NCBI GenBank assembly: GCA_014728125.1 | Contig: WJMD01000052.1 | Span: forward strand, 1 to 47,728 | Direction: 5' to 3' | DNA length: 47,728 nt | From: Candidatus Effluviviaceae Genus V sp. | GTDB taxonomy: Bacteria > Joyebacterota > Joyebacteria > Joyebacterales > Joyebacteraceae | Part shown: positions 1 through 8,473 of the stretch, in pieces | Position numbering within the stretch: position 1 is the stretch's first letter | Layout of the letters: every line of letters begins with the position of its first letter | The notes under the pieces: model-generated | Told to the model about the DNA's origin: nothing | What the model saw: only the letters and a program-made list of their open reading frames with translations | Databases searched by the model: none | Made by a program: the position numbers and the translations under genes

Positions 1-926
1 AGCATGTCCCACTCGACGACCGGCAGCGCGCACGACGCGGTCAGCGCATCGTAGAACGCGTCGCGTTCCGCGTCCCCGGCCCACATCGGGTTCGCGCTCG
101 CCTCGTTCAGGTCCCAGTCGTCGACGACGACCACGTACTCGTCGTGCGTCGCCTCGTACCCCCTCAACACGTACCTGCCGCGCGTCGTATATCCGAGCGA
201 GTCGGCCATCTGGATGTAGACCGTCTGGTGCCCGGGGGCGACGTCGAGCTCGAAGTGCGTGAGGAACGGATCGTAGGAATCGCCCAGGGTGGTCGTATCG
301 TCGACCGCCACGTCGTATCCGGCCAGAACGTCGCAGGTGGTCGTGGACGACCAGTCGAACTCGATGGTGACGTTCGTGAAGACATCGATCGGGTCGTTGT
401 GCGAGCTCTGCGCCACCATGCCGCGGAACCTTCTGATCTCCAGCAGGTTCGGCCGGACGACGAGGCGCGGCGCGTTGAGTTCGACGACGGAGTCGAACGT
501 GCGTGTCGCGGGCGTCGGGTCGCTGAACCCATCGTCGTCGATGGCCCACACGCGGAACGTGTGAGTTCCCGAAAGCTCGTGCAGGGTCACGGTGGTCGTG
601 GTGCAGGGCAGATCGTCCTCGAAGGCGACCGGCTCCTCTTCCCCGGAGGCGTGGAGCGAGTAGCCGTAGCCCGTGACCTCGCCGTCGCGGTCCCAGCCGG
701 TCCAGCGGAACCGCACGGACGGGCAGGCGACTCCCTGGGGCCCGAGCGTGATCTCGGTCTCGGGGTGTCTCCGGTCGGAGGCCGTTTCGACCTCATGGCC
801 GCCGGCGGCGCGGCCACGCTCGTTCGCCTGAGGCGCGACCGGCGCGGGTCCCAGCTTCCGGCAGCCTCCGAGCACGACACACAGAACCGCGGCGAGGGCC
901 GCCGCGGCGAACAGAAAGCGTCTCAT
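1..926 (-). CDS. Putative lipoprotein with FnIII-like module, 3' end outside window
   Basis: The frame is open from an ATG at 926 to the left edge (308 codons seen, C-terminus missing). The N-terminus reads MRRFLFAAAALAAVL and then a lipobox Leu-Gly-Gly-Cys near residue 22, so it is probably an envelope lipoprotein. Residues about 65-140 contain a W-T-G-W-D-R-D-G-E-V-T-G-Y segment and an A-I-D-D-D-G-F-S-D-P-T-P-A segment, a beta-sandwich (fibronectin III-like) pattern. Later comes a V-V-V-D-D-W segment that resembles the start of a GATase-like domain. The same module order occurs in the M28 peptidase at 37330-40359. The start has AAGGAGG eight bases upstream, and a good promoter lies at 968-997. 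Function unknown; surface or periplasmic binding is only a guess. Confidence 0.8.
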   Translation of the reverse strand, partial: MRRFLFAAAALAAVLCVVLGGCRKLGPAPVAPQANERGRAAGGHEVETASDRRHPETEITLGPQGVACPSVRFRWTGWDRDGEVTGYGYSLHASGEEEPVAFEDDLPCTTTTVTLHELSGTHTFRVWAIDDDGFSDPTPATRTFDSVVELNAPRLVVRPNLLEIRRFRGMVAQSSHNDPIDVFTNVTIEFDWSSTTTCDVLAGYDVAVDDTTTLGDSYDPFLTHFELDVAPGHQTVYIQMADSLGYTTRGRYVLRGYEATHDEYVVVVDDWDLNEASANPMWAGDAERDAFYDALTASCALPVVEWDM

Positions 927-967
927 GGCGTCACCCTCCTTTCCGGAAGGCTGAGTCCGACGCCACC

Positions 968-997
968 ACTATACCACAGGGAACAGCAGAAACTCAA
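968..997 (-). promoter_or_regulatory. Sigma70-type promoter for the left-edge lipoprotein
   Basis: Read on the minus strand: -35 TTGAGT (992-997), 18-base spacer, -10 TATAGT (968-973) with an extended -10 TGG just before it. It lies about 40 bases upstream of the ATG at 926. The same TGGTATAGT string occurs in the promoter at 40402-40431. Confidence 0.72.
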
Positions 998-1104
998 GAA
1001 AAGTGTCCGCTCGACCGCAACGCCCGAGGGAGGCGCCGACGCGGGGCGACACCGGACTCCCGGCGTCGGTCGCGGTATCACGCGAAGCGCGTCCGCGTCC
1101 CGCG

Positions 1105-2361
1105 CTACGTCTTCCGCTCCTTCTTCTCGGCCGCCGGGAAGAGAATGTTGTTGAGGATCAGGCGATAGCCCGGTGAGTTCCTGTGCATCGAGAGGATGGT
1201 GGGAGGGTCGCCGATCATGTGCCGGTAGTCCTCGGGGTCGTGTCCCCCGAGGAACGTGAAGGTGCCGCGGCCGACATTCCCGTGGATGTACTTCACCTCC
1301 TCGGTCTCCGGGTAGTCCGCCAGCACGGTGACGTGGCGCTTGATGAGCGGGCGCCGGTAGCTCGTGGTCTGCCCCATGAACCCCTTCACGACGTTCGTGT
1401 GGCACTGCGTCAGCATCGTGGGGACGGGGTCGATCTTCGCGGAGAACTCGAAGAGCGTGAAGTAGTCGACCTCCTCCGGCCGCGCGTTCGCTGTCTGAGT
1501 CATGTCGATGTCGGAGAACTCGTAGACCAGCGGACTGGTGATGAGCTGGAACTCCTCGAACGCCACGCAGCGTCCGAAGTCGAGCCTCTCCTGGCAGCTG
1601 GGCTCTGGGGGATTCCCATCGTACGGCGTGTCGACGATGTCGACCCCCTCCGCCGCGAGAGCGATGTCGTAGCTGTCGGTCGCGGAGCACATGGCGAAGA
1701 GGAAGCCGCCGCGCGCGACGTAGTCGCGGATGCCACGGGCCACAGCCTTCTTGTGCTTAGAGACTGACGGATACCCCTGCTCCCGGGCCGATGCCTCGTA
1801 GTCGGCCACCTGCCGCCGGTACCACTCGGCGTTCCGGAAGGACGCGTAGAACTTGCCGTACTGCCCGGTGAAATCCTCGTGATGCAGGTGCAGCCAGTCG
1901 TACCGGTCGAGCTCTCCCGAGAGGACCTCCTCATCCCAGAGGACCGTGTAGGGGATCTCGGCGTACTCGAGGGCGAGCATCACCGCGTCGTCCCAGAGTT
2001 CCTCGAGCTCGGGAGCGTAGAGCGCGACCTCGGGGGCCTTCTCGAGCAGGACGACCTCCATGTTGCCCTCCTCGATCGCGGCGTACATGTCGGTCATCTG
2101 CGCACCGTCGATCTCCTCCCAGGCCACCCCCCGGAAGTTGCACTCGCTGGCGACGTCCGGCCCGCCGTCGAGGATGTGAAACGAACCGTTGCGGTAGTTC
2201 AGGAGCCACTCGACCCGGTAGCCCTTCTCGAGCGCCCAGTAGGCGACACCGTAGGCCTTGAGGTGGTCGTCCTGCGTCAGGTCCATCGGCACGAGGATCG
2301 TCCCCGCGGCGACCTGGGCGACGAGCAGCAGAACGATGAGAGCCGGGAGTGTTCGCGTCAT
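1105..2361 (-). CDS. Periplasmic protein of the so-called 'asparagine synthetase B' type (FCB group)
   Basis: A 418-residue protein with an N-terminal signal peptide (MTRTLPALIVLLLVAQVAAG) and no membrane segment afterwards. The segment I-L-V-P-M-D-L-T-Q-D-D-H-L-K-A-Y-G and the W-L-L-N-Y-R-N-G-S-F motif match, from memory, a family in Bacteroidota and relatives that databases label 'asparagine synthetase B'. I see neither an N-terminal Cys nucleophile nor an AsnB ATP-binding domain, and the protein is exported, so that name looks wrong. The segment Y-V-A-R-G-G-F-L-F-A-M-C-S-A-T-D (about residues 216-231) resembles a class I glutamine amidotransferase-like elbow with Cys, as in DUF4159 proteins. 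It is last in the DUF4159-DUF4175-TPR operon, three bases after the TPR gene. Function unknown. Confidence 0.8.
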   Translation of the reverse strand: MTRTLPALIVLLLVAQVAAGTILVPMDLTQDDHLKAYGVAYWALEKGYRVEWLLNYRNGSFHILDGGPDVASECNFRGVAWEEIDGAQMTDMYAAIEEGNMEVVLLEKAPEVALYAPELEELWDDAVMLALEYAEIPYTVLWDEEVLSGELDRYDWLHLHHEDFTGQYGKFYASFRNAEWYRRQVADYEASAREQGYPSVSKHKKAVARGIRDYVARGGFLFAMCSATDSYDIALAAEGVDIVDTPYDGNPPEPSCQERLDFGRCVAFEEFQLITSPLVYEFSDIDMTQTANARPEEVDYFTLFEFSAKIDPVPTMLTQCHTNVVKGFMGQTTSYRRPLIKRHVTVLADYPETEEVKYIHGNVGRGTFTFLGGHDPEDYRHMIGDPPTILSMHRNSPGYRLILNNILFPAAEKKERKT

Positions 2362-2364
2362 CCT

Positions 2365-4191
2365 CTACAGTCCCTCCTCACGCCGTATGGCCTCGGCGCG
2401 GCGCCGGGCCTCGCCGGTCAGGAAGTTCGACGGGAGCTGTTCGATCAACATCGCGTACTCGGCGAGTGCCTCACCCGGCCTCCCGAGCTCGCCGGTGAGT
2501 ATCGCGCCCCTGCGCATGTGTGCCTCGGCCCGCGTCGCGAGGGTCCTGCCCTCTCCGGTCGCCTCCGCGTAAGTCTCGAGCGCGGCGTCGTAGTCGCCCG
2601 ACATCTCGTGGACGCGCCCGAGAAGCATCAGGGCCTCCGAGGCCACCGGCTCGAGCCCGGCGCTCTCGACCAGCGTCTCCAGCCGGGACTCGGCCTCCGC
2701 CAGGTCGCCCGACAGAAGCGCCGCGTGCGCCTCGGCCAGCCGCCGGACCGGGACGACGTCGCCCGTCTCCTGCGCGTCGGAGAGCACGAGCATCAGTCGG
2801 AGCGCGTCGTTGACGAGCACACCCGCCGGGTCCTCCTCGACGAGCTCACGAAGCCGCTCGAGGGACCCCTCGATGTCGAGGTCGAGAAACGCCACATAAC
2901 CCAGGTAGTATCTCGCGCGATGCCGCGTCTCGTCCCGGGGCTTCCCCCCCAGGATTGCCGCGGCGGTCCCGGCGGCGTCCTCCAGTCGCCCGAGCGCGAG
3001 CAGCGCGTCGATCCTCAGGAGGTCGACACGGTCCCGAACGGACCGCTGGCGGAACCGCGCCCCGTCGGGAATGCGATCGAGCGTCGCGAGTGCCCCGGTC
3101 GGGTCGTCGAGCGACTCAAGCTGGATCTCCGCCTTCTCCAGAAGCGCCTCGCCGCGTATGGGATGCTCAGGGGTGGTCGTTGTCAGCTCCTCGAGCTCCG
3201 CGGCCGCCTCATCGGGCCGGCCGACATCGACGAGGAGCCGCGCCGCGTAGATCCCCGACACGGCGGCGTTGACCGTGCCCTCGTAGCGCTCGACGACGAG
3301 CCGGTAGGCGTCCCGCGCGCGGCCCGGAAGTCCCTCGTCGTTGAGGATCTCCGCGAACTCCATGAGCATGCGGCCCTCTGCGCCGGCCCGCGCGTCGGCC
3401 AGCTCGAATGCCCTGAGGGCGTCGTCGTATGAGCCAAGCGCCAGCGATACGCTACCCGCGAGGCTGAGCTCGCCCGGCGTGGCCGTCTCGGAGGACATGA
3501 CGGCGTCAACCCGGCGGCGGACCAGTCGTTCATCCGCCCCGTCGTCGAGCATCTGCTCGACGCGGTTGGCGGCCCACTGGTCCATCCCCGGGTGTTCGCG
3601 CGCCGTGGTGAAGCACTCGTCGAGTGCCTTCTCATGCTCACCGAGAAGAGTGTAGAGCTGCGCCAGCTCCTCGCTGAAGAAGGTCTGCGTGCCGGACACA
3701 CGCCGTCCCTCGAGGTAGATCTCGACGGCGCGCTCGTACATCCGGTAGCGTACCTCGAGCGCCCCGACCTCCGAGTACCTGACCACGTCCGCACGTCCCT
3801 TGCGGGCACGCTCCAGCCAGATCTCGTGAGCGCGGTCGAACTCCGCGAGCCGTGCGTAGGTCTCCCCGAGTTCCATCATGACGCGGTCGTCGTCGGGCCT
3901 CTGCTCCAGCCGCGCCTTGAGGAGCGGCACCAGCCGCTCCCTCTGGAGGTCGGCGGCCTGGTAGGTCTTCGCCAGCGCCCAGAACACGCGGTCCTCGTCG
4001 GGATACCTCCGATAGAGCTCCTCGGAGAGGCGGACGGCCTCGTCGACGTCCCCCATGACGAGCGCGTGTCGCGCCACCGCGAGCTCCGACGCGACCCGGT
4101 CCGGGCGGCGCGGCTCCCGCGCGACGATGTCGCCGGACAGAAGCGTCGCCAGCAGTACGACGGCGGCGAGTGCGGGAAGGGCGTGTCTCAC
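2365..4191 (-). CDS. Exported tetratricopeptide-repeat protein
   Basis: A 608-residue protein starting at a GTG that overlaps the stop of the upstream DUF4175-like gene (GTGA, 4 bases), so translation is probably coupled. The first 25 residues form a signal peptide (MRHALPALAAVVLLATLLSG). The rest is almost wholly helical TPR repeats: A-L-V-M-G-D-V-D-E-A-V-R-L-S-E-E-L-Y-R-R-Y-P-D near residue 45, more near 110-150 and 190-205, and C-terminal repeats with G-D-L-A-E-A-E-S-R-L and G-D-Y-D-A-A-L-E-T-Y near residues 495 and 540. TPR proteins give scaffolds for complexes; here the partners are probably the products of the same operon, in the periplasm. No catalytic motif is visible. Confidence 0.88.
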   Translation of the reverse strand: MRHALPALAAVVLLATLLSGDIVAREPRRPDRVASELAVARHALVMGDVDEAVRLSEELYRRYPDEDRVFWALAKTYQAADLQRERLVPLLKARLEQRPDDDRVMMELGETYARLAEFDRAHEIWLERARKGRADVVRYSEVGALEVRYRMYERAVEIYLEGRRVSGTQTFFSEELAQLYTLLGEHEKALDECFTTAREHPGMDQWAANRVEQMLDDGADERLVRRRVDAVMSSETATPGELSLAGSVSLALGSYDDALRAFELADARAGAEGRMLMEFAEILNDEGLPGRARDAYRLVVERYEGTVNAAVSGIYAARLLVDVGRPDEAAAELEELTTTTPEHPIRGEALLEKAEIQLESLDDPTGALATLDRIPDGARFRQRSVRDRVDLLRIDALLALGRLEDAAGTAAAILGGKPRDETRHRARYYLGYVAFLDLDIEGSLERLRELVEEDPAGVLVNDALRLMLVLSDAQETGDVVPVRRLAEAHAALLSGDLAEAESRLETLVESAGLEPVASEALMLLGRVHEMSGDYDAALETYAEATGEGRTLATRAEAHMRRGAILTGELGRPGEALAEYAMLIEQLPSNFLTGEARRRAEAIRREEGL

Positions 4192-7100
4192 GGCGCCGCG
4201 TCCCCCTCTCCATCGCTCCCTGTCTCGCCGGAGAGCGACTCGAAGTATGCGCGAATGAGCTCACGGTACTCCGACGGGTACTCCTGCTGCATGGCCCGGA
4301 GCAGGTCCTCTCTGAGTTTCTCCGAGGCGCGCTCGAGTTCCTCGGGCAGCGCCCCCGGCGACTCCCGGACGTAGTCCTCGCCCGACTCCGAGCGCCGGCG
4401 ACGGGTGTAGTCGCGTCGCCTCAACGAACGCTGAGCGTCGAGGAGCCTCGAGAGGATGCGCTTCTGCCGGTCGATCGTCTCCTGCGACGCGCCGCTCCGC
4501 TCCATCTCTTCAAGCGTCTTCTCCATCTCATTCGCCGTCTCATCCAGGCTGCCGAGGATCTCCTCGCGGTCGCCGAACTCCTCGGCCAGTCGTCTGGCCT
4601 CGTCCATCAGCCGCTCCTGTCGAGCTCTCATGTCGGCGAGCTGACGGCGAACCTCCGAGCCCATGCCCGACTCCTCGCTCTGCCGCCGGAGCTGCTCGGT
4701 CATCTGGTTCAGCTGCGACTGACTCTGCGCCATCTGTCGGAGCTGCTGCATCAGCTGCTGCATGGCGCCGCCGCTCGACGACGACTGCGACTGCTTCGTC
4801 GTCAGGAGCTCAACAACGAGCCCGTTGACGCGGCCAAGCGCCGCCTCCGCCTCCCGCCTGCCGGCCTGCGTGCCGCCGTCGGCGATGCTCCCCGCCGCGC
4901 GCATCATGTGCATCTCGACGATGCCGAACCCCCGGTAGAGGCCCGGGTCGACCGCGAACGAGTCCTTGGTCTTTCTGAACATCCGCTCGGCGATCTTCGA
5001 CATCGACGCGGCGAGGTCGGTCTGCTTCGCCACGAGCTCGACGAGTTCGTCCCGCGGAATGCGGCGTCGATCCTTGACCGAACCGAGGATCTCCTCCTGT
5101 TCGTTCGACACGCCGAGCAGCTCGTCGATCGCCCGGAGCGTCGCCTCGCGGTCGCGCTGCTGGAGACTGCAGGAGGCGCCCCCCTGGCATGACGAGAGGC
5201 GGGTGAAGAGGCTCTTAAGATCGTTGGCGGACGACTCGCACTGTGCGGCGGCCTCCGAGGGCATCGACTCCGCCAGCTTCTGCTGCGCCTGGCTCATCTT
5301 CTCGATGGTCCCGGACTCGTCGAGCGAGTCCGCCGCCTCGCGCATGTCGCTCGAGGTCTCGCTGTCGACCTGCTCCATGTCGGAGATGGCCTGTTCGAGG
5401 TCGCGGCGGAGCTTCTCCGTCTGCTCCCTGATGTCGCGCTGCTCCGATGCCATCGCGTCGCACTGCTCGCCGGGGGAGGCCTCTCGCGCCTCCCGGGCCA
5501 GCCGCTCCTCGCGCGCTGCCAGCTCCTCGGCCCGGGATGCCGCGTCGGCCAGCTGCTGCTCGGCCCTGACGCGTTTGAGAAGGTTGAGCGTCTGCTCGAG
5601 CCGGCGGCGGTAGTCCTCCTGCGTCACAGACATGTCGTTCATCGACCGGCTGACCTCCTCCGGGTCGAGGTCGGCCATGGCCTCCCTGATCTGCTCCATC
5701 AGCTCCCGCATCTCGTCGTTGGCCACCTCATCGAGGATCTCGGAGATCTCCTGCACCTTCTCGAGCGTCTCGAGGGTCACGCGGTCGGTCTCGCTCATTC
5801 TCTCACCGAGTTCCTCCATACGCTCGGCCATCTCCTCGGCCCGCTCGGCGACCTCCTCCTGTCTGTCGAGGGCGGCCTCGACCTCCTCCTGCCGCTGCCA
5901 ATCGAGCTCCGGCTCGCTGCGGATCTCGTTCCGGATCTCTTCGAGTTCGTCGCTGACCTCCTGCTGGTCCTCGACGAGCTCGTCGAGCTCCTCGACGATG
6001 GCGTCCTCCTCACCCGTCACCTCCGCGTACATCTCCGCCATCGACGGGAAGCGGACGATGTAGCGTTCGCTGCGGGCCGTCTTGGGCCCCGTCACGGTGT
6101 CGTTGTCCACAACCTCGGCGAAGTAGATGAGGACCGAGCCGGGCAGGATGCCCGTCTCCGAGAGGTCCCAGGTGATCTCCGAGACGACCTCCCGTCCGCC
6201 GGCGTGCGGAAGCGGGACCACCCCCTCCTCGGCCAGGCCGTCCACGGCATACCGGATCCGGAGCCCCGACACTCCGTAGTCGTCGATGGCAGAGACGGCG
6301 ATGTCGAGAAGCATGTCGTTCGGAATCTCGATGTCCCGGCCCGGTTCGACGATGGTGACCAGCGGGCTCTCGTCGGGGATCGCGCTGATGGAGTAGGTCG
6401 GCGGCCCGGCGTTCGCCAGACCGAGCGTGTCCTCGATCTCGATGGAATAGGCCTGGCTCTCGGAGACCGTCAGCGTGCCGCTGAACGACGCGGGACCCAT
6501 CCTCTCGAGGTCGAGAGCGCCGCCGTCCTCGAAACGGAGGACCGCGCTCTCCAGGGGCTTGCTGCCGGAGATGCCGACCTGCACGCGTGTCCCCGCGAGC
6601 GCCGTGATGTCCCCGTTGTTCTCGTCGACCGTTCTCGGGACAAGCCCGCTGTACTCCGGAAACTCGTAGGCGAGCCTCACGCCGGAGACGAACGGCCGCT
6701 CGAGCACCGCCACATCGAACTCGTCGCTCGTCGTCTCCCCCGCCGCGACCGAGTACGAGAGGGGTTCGCGGACGTCCGACACTGTCGCCCGGTACCCGTC
6801 ATCGGTACGCGTCATGGTCCGCTCCGTCGCGGCGCCGTTCCTGTCGCGCGTGACGAAAAGCGGCGCATCGTCCTCCGGTCCGCGCACCACGGCCCGCACC
6901 CGCAGGCTCGACCCCGAGACCAGCGTTGTGTCGCCCGGGGTGACGGACAGCGTGACCCGCGGCATCACATCGCTCCGCCAGGGTTCCCGCAGACGCCCGA
7001 CGGCCGCGACGCCGTCGGTCCCCGTCGCCCCGACCGCCGCCACCGAGACCGCGAGCACGACCAGCAGCACGAGAGCCCGTCGGCCGAGACCTCGCACGGC

Positions 7101-7541
7101 CGCGGCGTCCCGGATGTCGCGACCGAGCACCAGCCCGGCCGCCTCGTCGATCAGCGCGTCGATGAGTTCGACCGAATAGCCGTGGCGCCCGCGCCCGCGC
7201 TTCGCCCAGAGACCGGCCGCCGCGCGGAGCCTCTCGCCCATCTCCGGATGGCGTTCCTCTATACGCGCCGCGATCTCCTGCGGACCTAAGCGCCGCGCCA
7301 GCGGACGGCCGACCCGCACTGCGAGGCCGCCGACCAGCCCGGCAAGAACTGCGAGCGCGAGCGACGTCCTGACGACAGCTGCGAGGCCCACGAGGACGTC
7401 GAGCAGGACGACAGTGGCCGACGCCGCCAGGAGGAAGGCCAGCACCTCCAGGAGTCCGGCAAGAGCCTGCCGGCCGCGCCGGCGGGCGCCCACGTCCGCA
7501 ATGCGTCTCAGAATCTCGTTGTAGCTCGCGTCGATGGCCAC
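4188..7541 (-). CDS. DUF4175-like membrane protein with very long periplasmic coiled coil
   Basis: About 1117 residues. The N-terminus has two hydrophobic segments (about residues 29-75) and a third (about 155-171), as in DUF4175-family proteins of alphaproteobacteria and FCB bacteria. Beta-rich Ig-like domains follow (about 190-490; Y-E-F-P-E-Y-S-G and the D-D-Y-G-V-S-G-L motif). From about residue 500 to 1000 it is almost unbroken charged heptads (E-E-L-D-E-L-V-E-D-Q-Q-E-V), with a low-complexity Gln/Ser stretch near 900. Start: the GTG at 7541 has AAGAGG four bases upstream; a GTG at 7556 is possible but has no ribosome site. It lies between DUF4159 and TPR genes in one operon. A mechanical or scaffold role in the envelope is inferred; no enzyme motif is seen. 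Confidence 0.85.
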   Translation of the reverse strand: MAIDASYNEILRRIADVGARRRGRQALAGLLEVLAFLLAASATVVLLDVLVGLAAVVRTSLALAVLAGLVGGLAVRVGRPLARRLGPQEIAARIEERHPEMGERLRAAAGLWAKRGRGRHGYSVELIDALIDEAAGLVLGRDIRDAAAVRGLGRRALVLLVVLAVSVAAVGATGTDGVAAVGRLREPWRSDVMPRVTLSVTPGDTTLVSGSSLRVRAVVRGPEDDAPLFVTRDRNGAATERTMTRTDDGYRATVSDVREPLSYSVAAGETTSDEFDVAVLERPFVSGVRLAYEFPEYSGLVPRTVDENNGDITALAGTRVQVGISGSKPLESAVLRFEDGGALDLERMGPASFSGTLTVSESQAYSIEIEDTLGLANAGPPTYSISAIPDESPLVTIVEPGRDIEIPNDMLLDIAVSAIDDYGVSGLRIRYAVDGLAEEGVVPLPHAGGREVVSEITWDLSETGILPGSVLIYFAEVVDNDTVTGPKTARSERYIVRFPSMAEMYAEVTGEEDAIVEELDELVEDQQEVSDELEEIRNEIRSEPELDWQRQEEVEAALDRQEEVAERAEEMAERMEELGERMSETDRVTLETLEKVQEISEILDEVANDEMRELMEQIREAMADLDPEEVSRSMNDMSVTQEDYRRRLEQTLNLLKRVRAEQQLADAASRAEELAAREERLAREAREASPGEQCDAMASEQRDIREQTEKLRRDLEQAISDMEQVDSETSSDMREAADSLDESGTIEKMSQAQQKLAESMPSEAAAQCESSANDLKSLFTRLSSCQGGASCSLQQRDREATLRAIDELLGVSNEQEEILGSVKDRRRIPRDELVELVAKQTDLAASMSKIAERMFRKTKDSFAVDPGLYRGFGIVEMHMMRAAGSIADGGTQAGRREAEAALGRVNGLVVELLTTKQSQSSSSGGAMQQLMQQLRQMAQSQSQLNQMTEQLRRQSEESGMGSEVRRQLADMRARQERLMDEARRLAEEFGDREEILGSLDETANEMEKTLEEMERSGASQETIDRQKRILSRLLDAQRSLRRRDYTRRRRSESGEDYVRESPGALPEELERASEKLREDLLRAMQQEYPSEYRELIRAYFESLSGETGSDGEGDAAP

Positions 7542-7593
7542 GGTGCCTCTTCTCACGATGCTCGCGCCCGGCCGTGGTGGCGTCCGGGCCGAG

Positions 7594-8271
7594 CTAGTGG
7601 GTCAGCGCGTAGACGACGACGTTGACGCCCATTTTGAGCGCCGCCTCCCGCTTCCCGGGAGGGTCGTTGTGCACCTCGGGATCCTCCATGCCGTCGCCGA
7701 TGTCGGTGTTGAAGCTGTAGAAGACAACGAGCCTGCCGTCGAGATGGATGCCGTATCCGTGCGGCGGGCCGCCGTCGTGCTCGTGGATCTTCGGCAGTCC
7801 GCTCGGGAAAACGAAGTGCGACGAGTAGATGTCGTGGTCGTACGGAAGCTCCACGAGTTCGAGGTCCGGGAAGACCTCCCGCATGGCCTCTCTGAAAGAC
7901 CGGTCCATGCCGTAGTTGTCGTCGGCCCAGAGGAAGCCCCCGCGCTCGAAGTAGCGCCGCAGACTCGCCGCCTCCTCGTCGTCGAGGGCGACCCTCCCGT
8001 GTCCGGTCATGTAGATGAAGGGGTGGAGAAAGATGTCGTCGCTCGAAGGAGAGACTGTCGCGGCCCGCGGAGCGACCTCGATGTCGGTCCTCGCACGTAC
8101 GGCGGACAGGAGGTTCGGGAGGGCCGTCGGGTTCGCGTACCAGTCGCCGCCCCCGCGGTACTTGAGCTGCGCCACCGTGAAGACGTCGCCCGCGGCCACG
8201 ACAGCCGCCGGAACAAGCAGCAGCGCGGCCGCCGCGGCGATGATGACGCGTGTGAGGCGGCGTCTGGGCAT
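7594..8271 (-). CDS. DUF4159 domain protein, exported
   Basis: A 225-residue protein. The ATG at 8271 is preceded by GGAGG seven bases upstream, better than the in-frame upstream codon at 8322. The signal peptide is residues 1-28 (MPRRRLTRVIIAAAAALLLV...). The mature part reads F-T-V-A-Q-L-K-Y-R-G-G-G-D-W-Y-A-N-P, the usual opening of DUF4159, then Y-M-T-G-H-G, R-R-Y-F-E-R-G-G-F-L-W-A-D-D and a closing V-V-Y-A-L-T-H. DUF4159 has a class I GATase-like fold without a known reaction; here Asp-Asp stands where a nucleophile would be. DUF4159 genes commonly sit near moxR, DUF58 and BatA-type genes, which occur at 32969-37026. It is first in its operon, behind the promoter at 8373-8400. Confidence 0.9.
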   Translation of the reverse strand: MPRRRLTRVIIAAAAALLLVPAAVVAAGDVFTVAQLKYRGGGDWYANPTALPNLLSAVRARTDIEVAPRAATVSPSSDDIFLHPFIYMTGHGRVALDDEEAASLRRYFERGGFLWADDNYGMDRSFREAMREVFPDLELVELPYDHDIYSSHFVFPSGLPKIHEHDGGPPHGYGIHLDGRLVVFYSFNTDIGDGMEDPEVHNDPPGKREAALKMGVNVVVYALTH

Positions 8272-8372
8272 CCTCTTCCCTCCGGGATCGGTACACGCCT
8301 CGTGCCGTTCGCGGGTCTGCACGTTGTCTGACGCGCGGCGGGGCCGTCGCGTTCAACGCCCCCGCTCTCTTC

Positions 8373-8400
8373 ATTGTAGCGCGCGCCGGCGGCTCTTCAA
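8373..8400 (-). promoter_or_regulatory. Sigma70-type promoter for the DUF4159 operon
   Basis: Minus strand: -35 TTGAAG (8395-8400), 16-base spacer, -10 TACAAT (8373-8378). It gives a leader of roughly 95 bases before the ATG at 8271 and lies just downstream of the secF terminator, which makes an independent operon likely. Confidence 0.62.
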
Positions 8401-8412
8401 GCCCACGGCCTC

Positions 8413-8450
8413 AAAACAGACGCGGCGCCCCGGAGACAGGACGCCGCGTC
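8413..8450 (-). terminator. Intrinsic terminator of secD-secF
   Basis: On the minus strand a perfect 9-bp stem GACGCGGCG / CGCCGCGTC (8442-8450 with 8419-8427), 14-base loop, followed by TGTTTTG (U tract at 8413-8416). It starts 24 bases after the secF stop codon. Confidence 0.87.
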
Positions 8451-8473
8451 GGTTCTCATCGATGGTCCGACGA

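Noticed and set aside
1879-3432. Long plus-strand frame of 517 codons over the AsnB-like and TPR genes
   Set aside because: It is the complement of two well supported minus-strand genes; its protein is rich in Arg/Gly/Leu without any domain, and it crosses a real gene junction.
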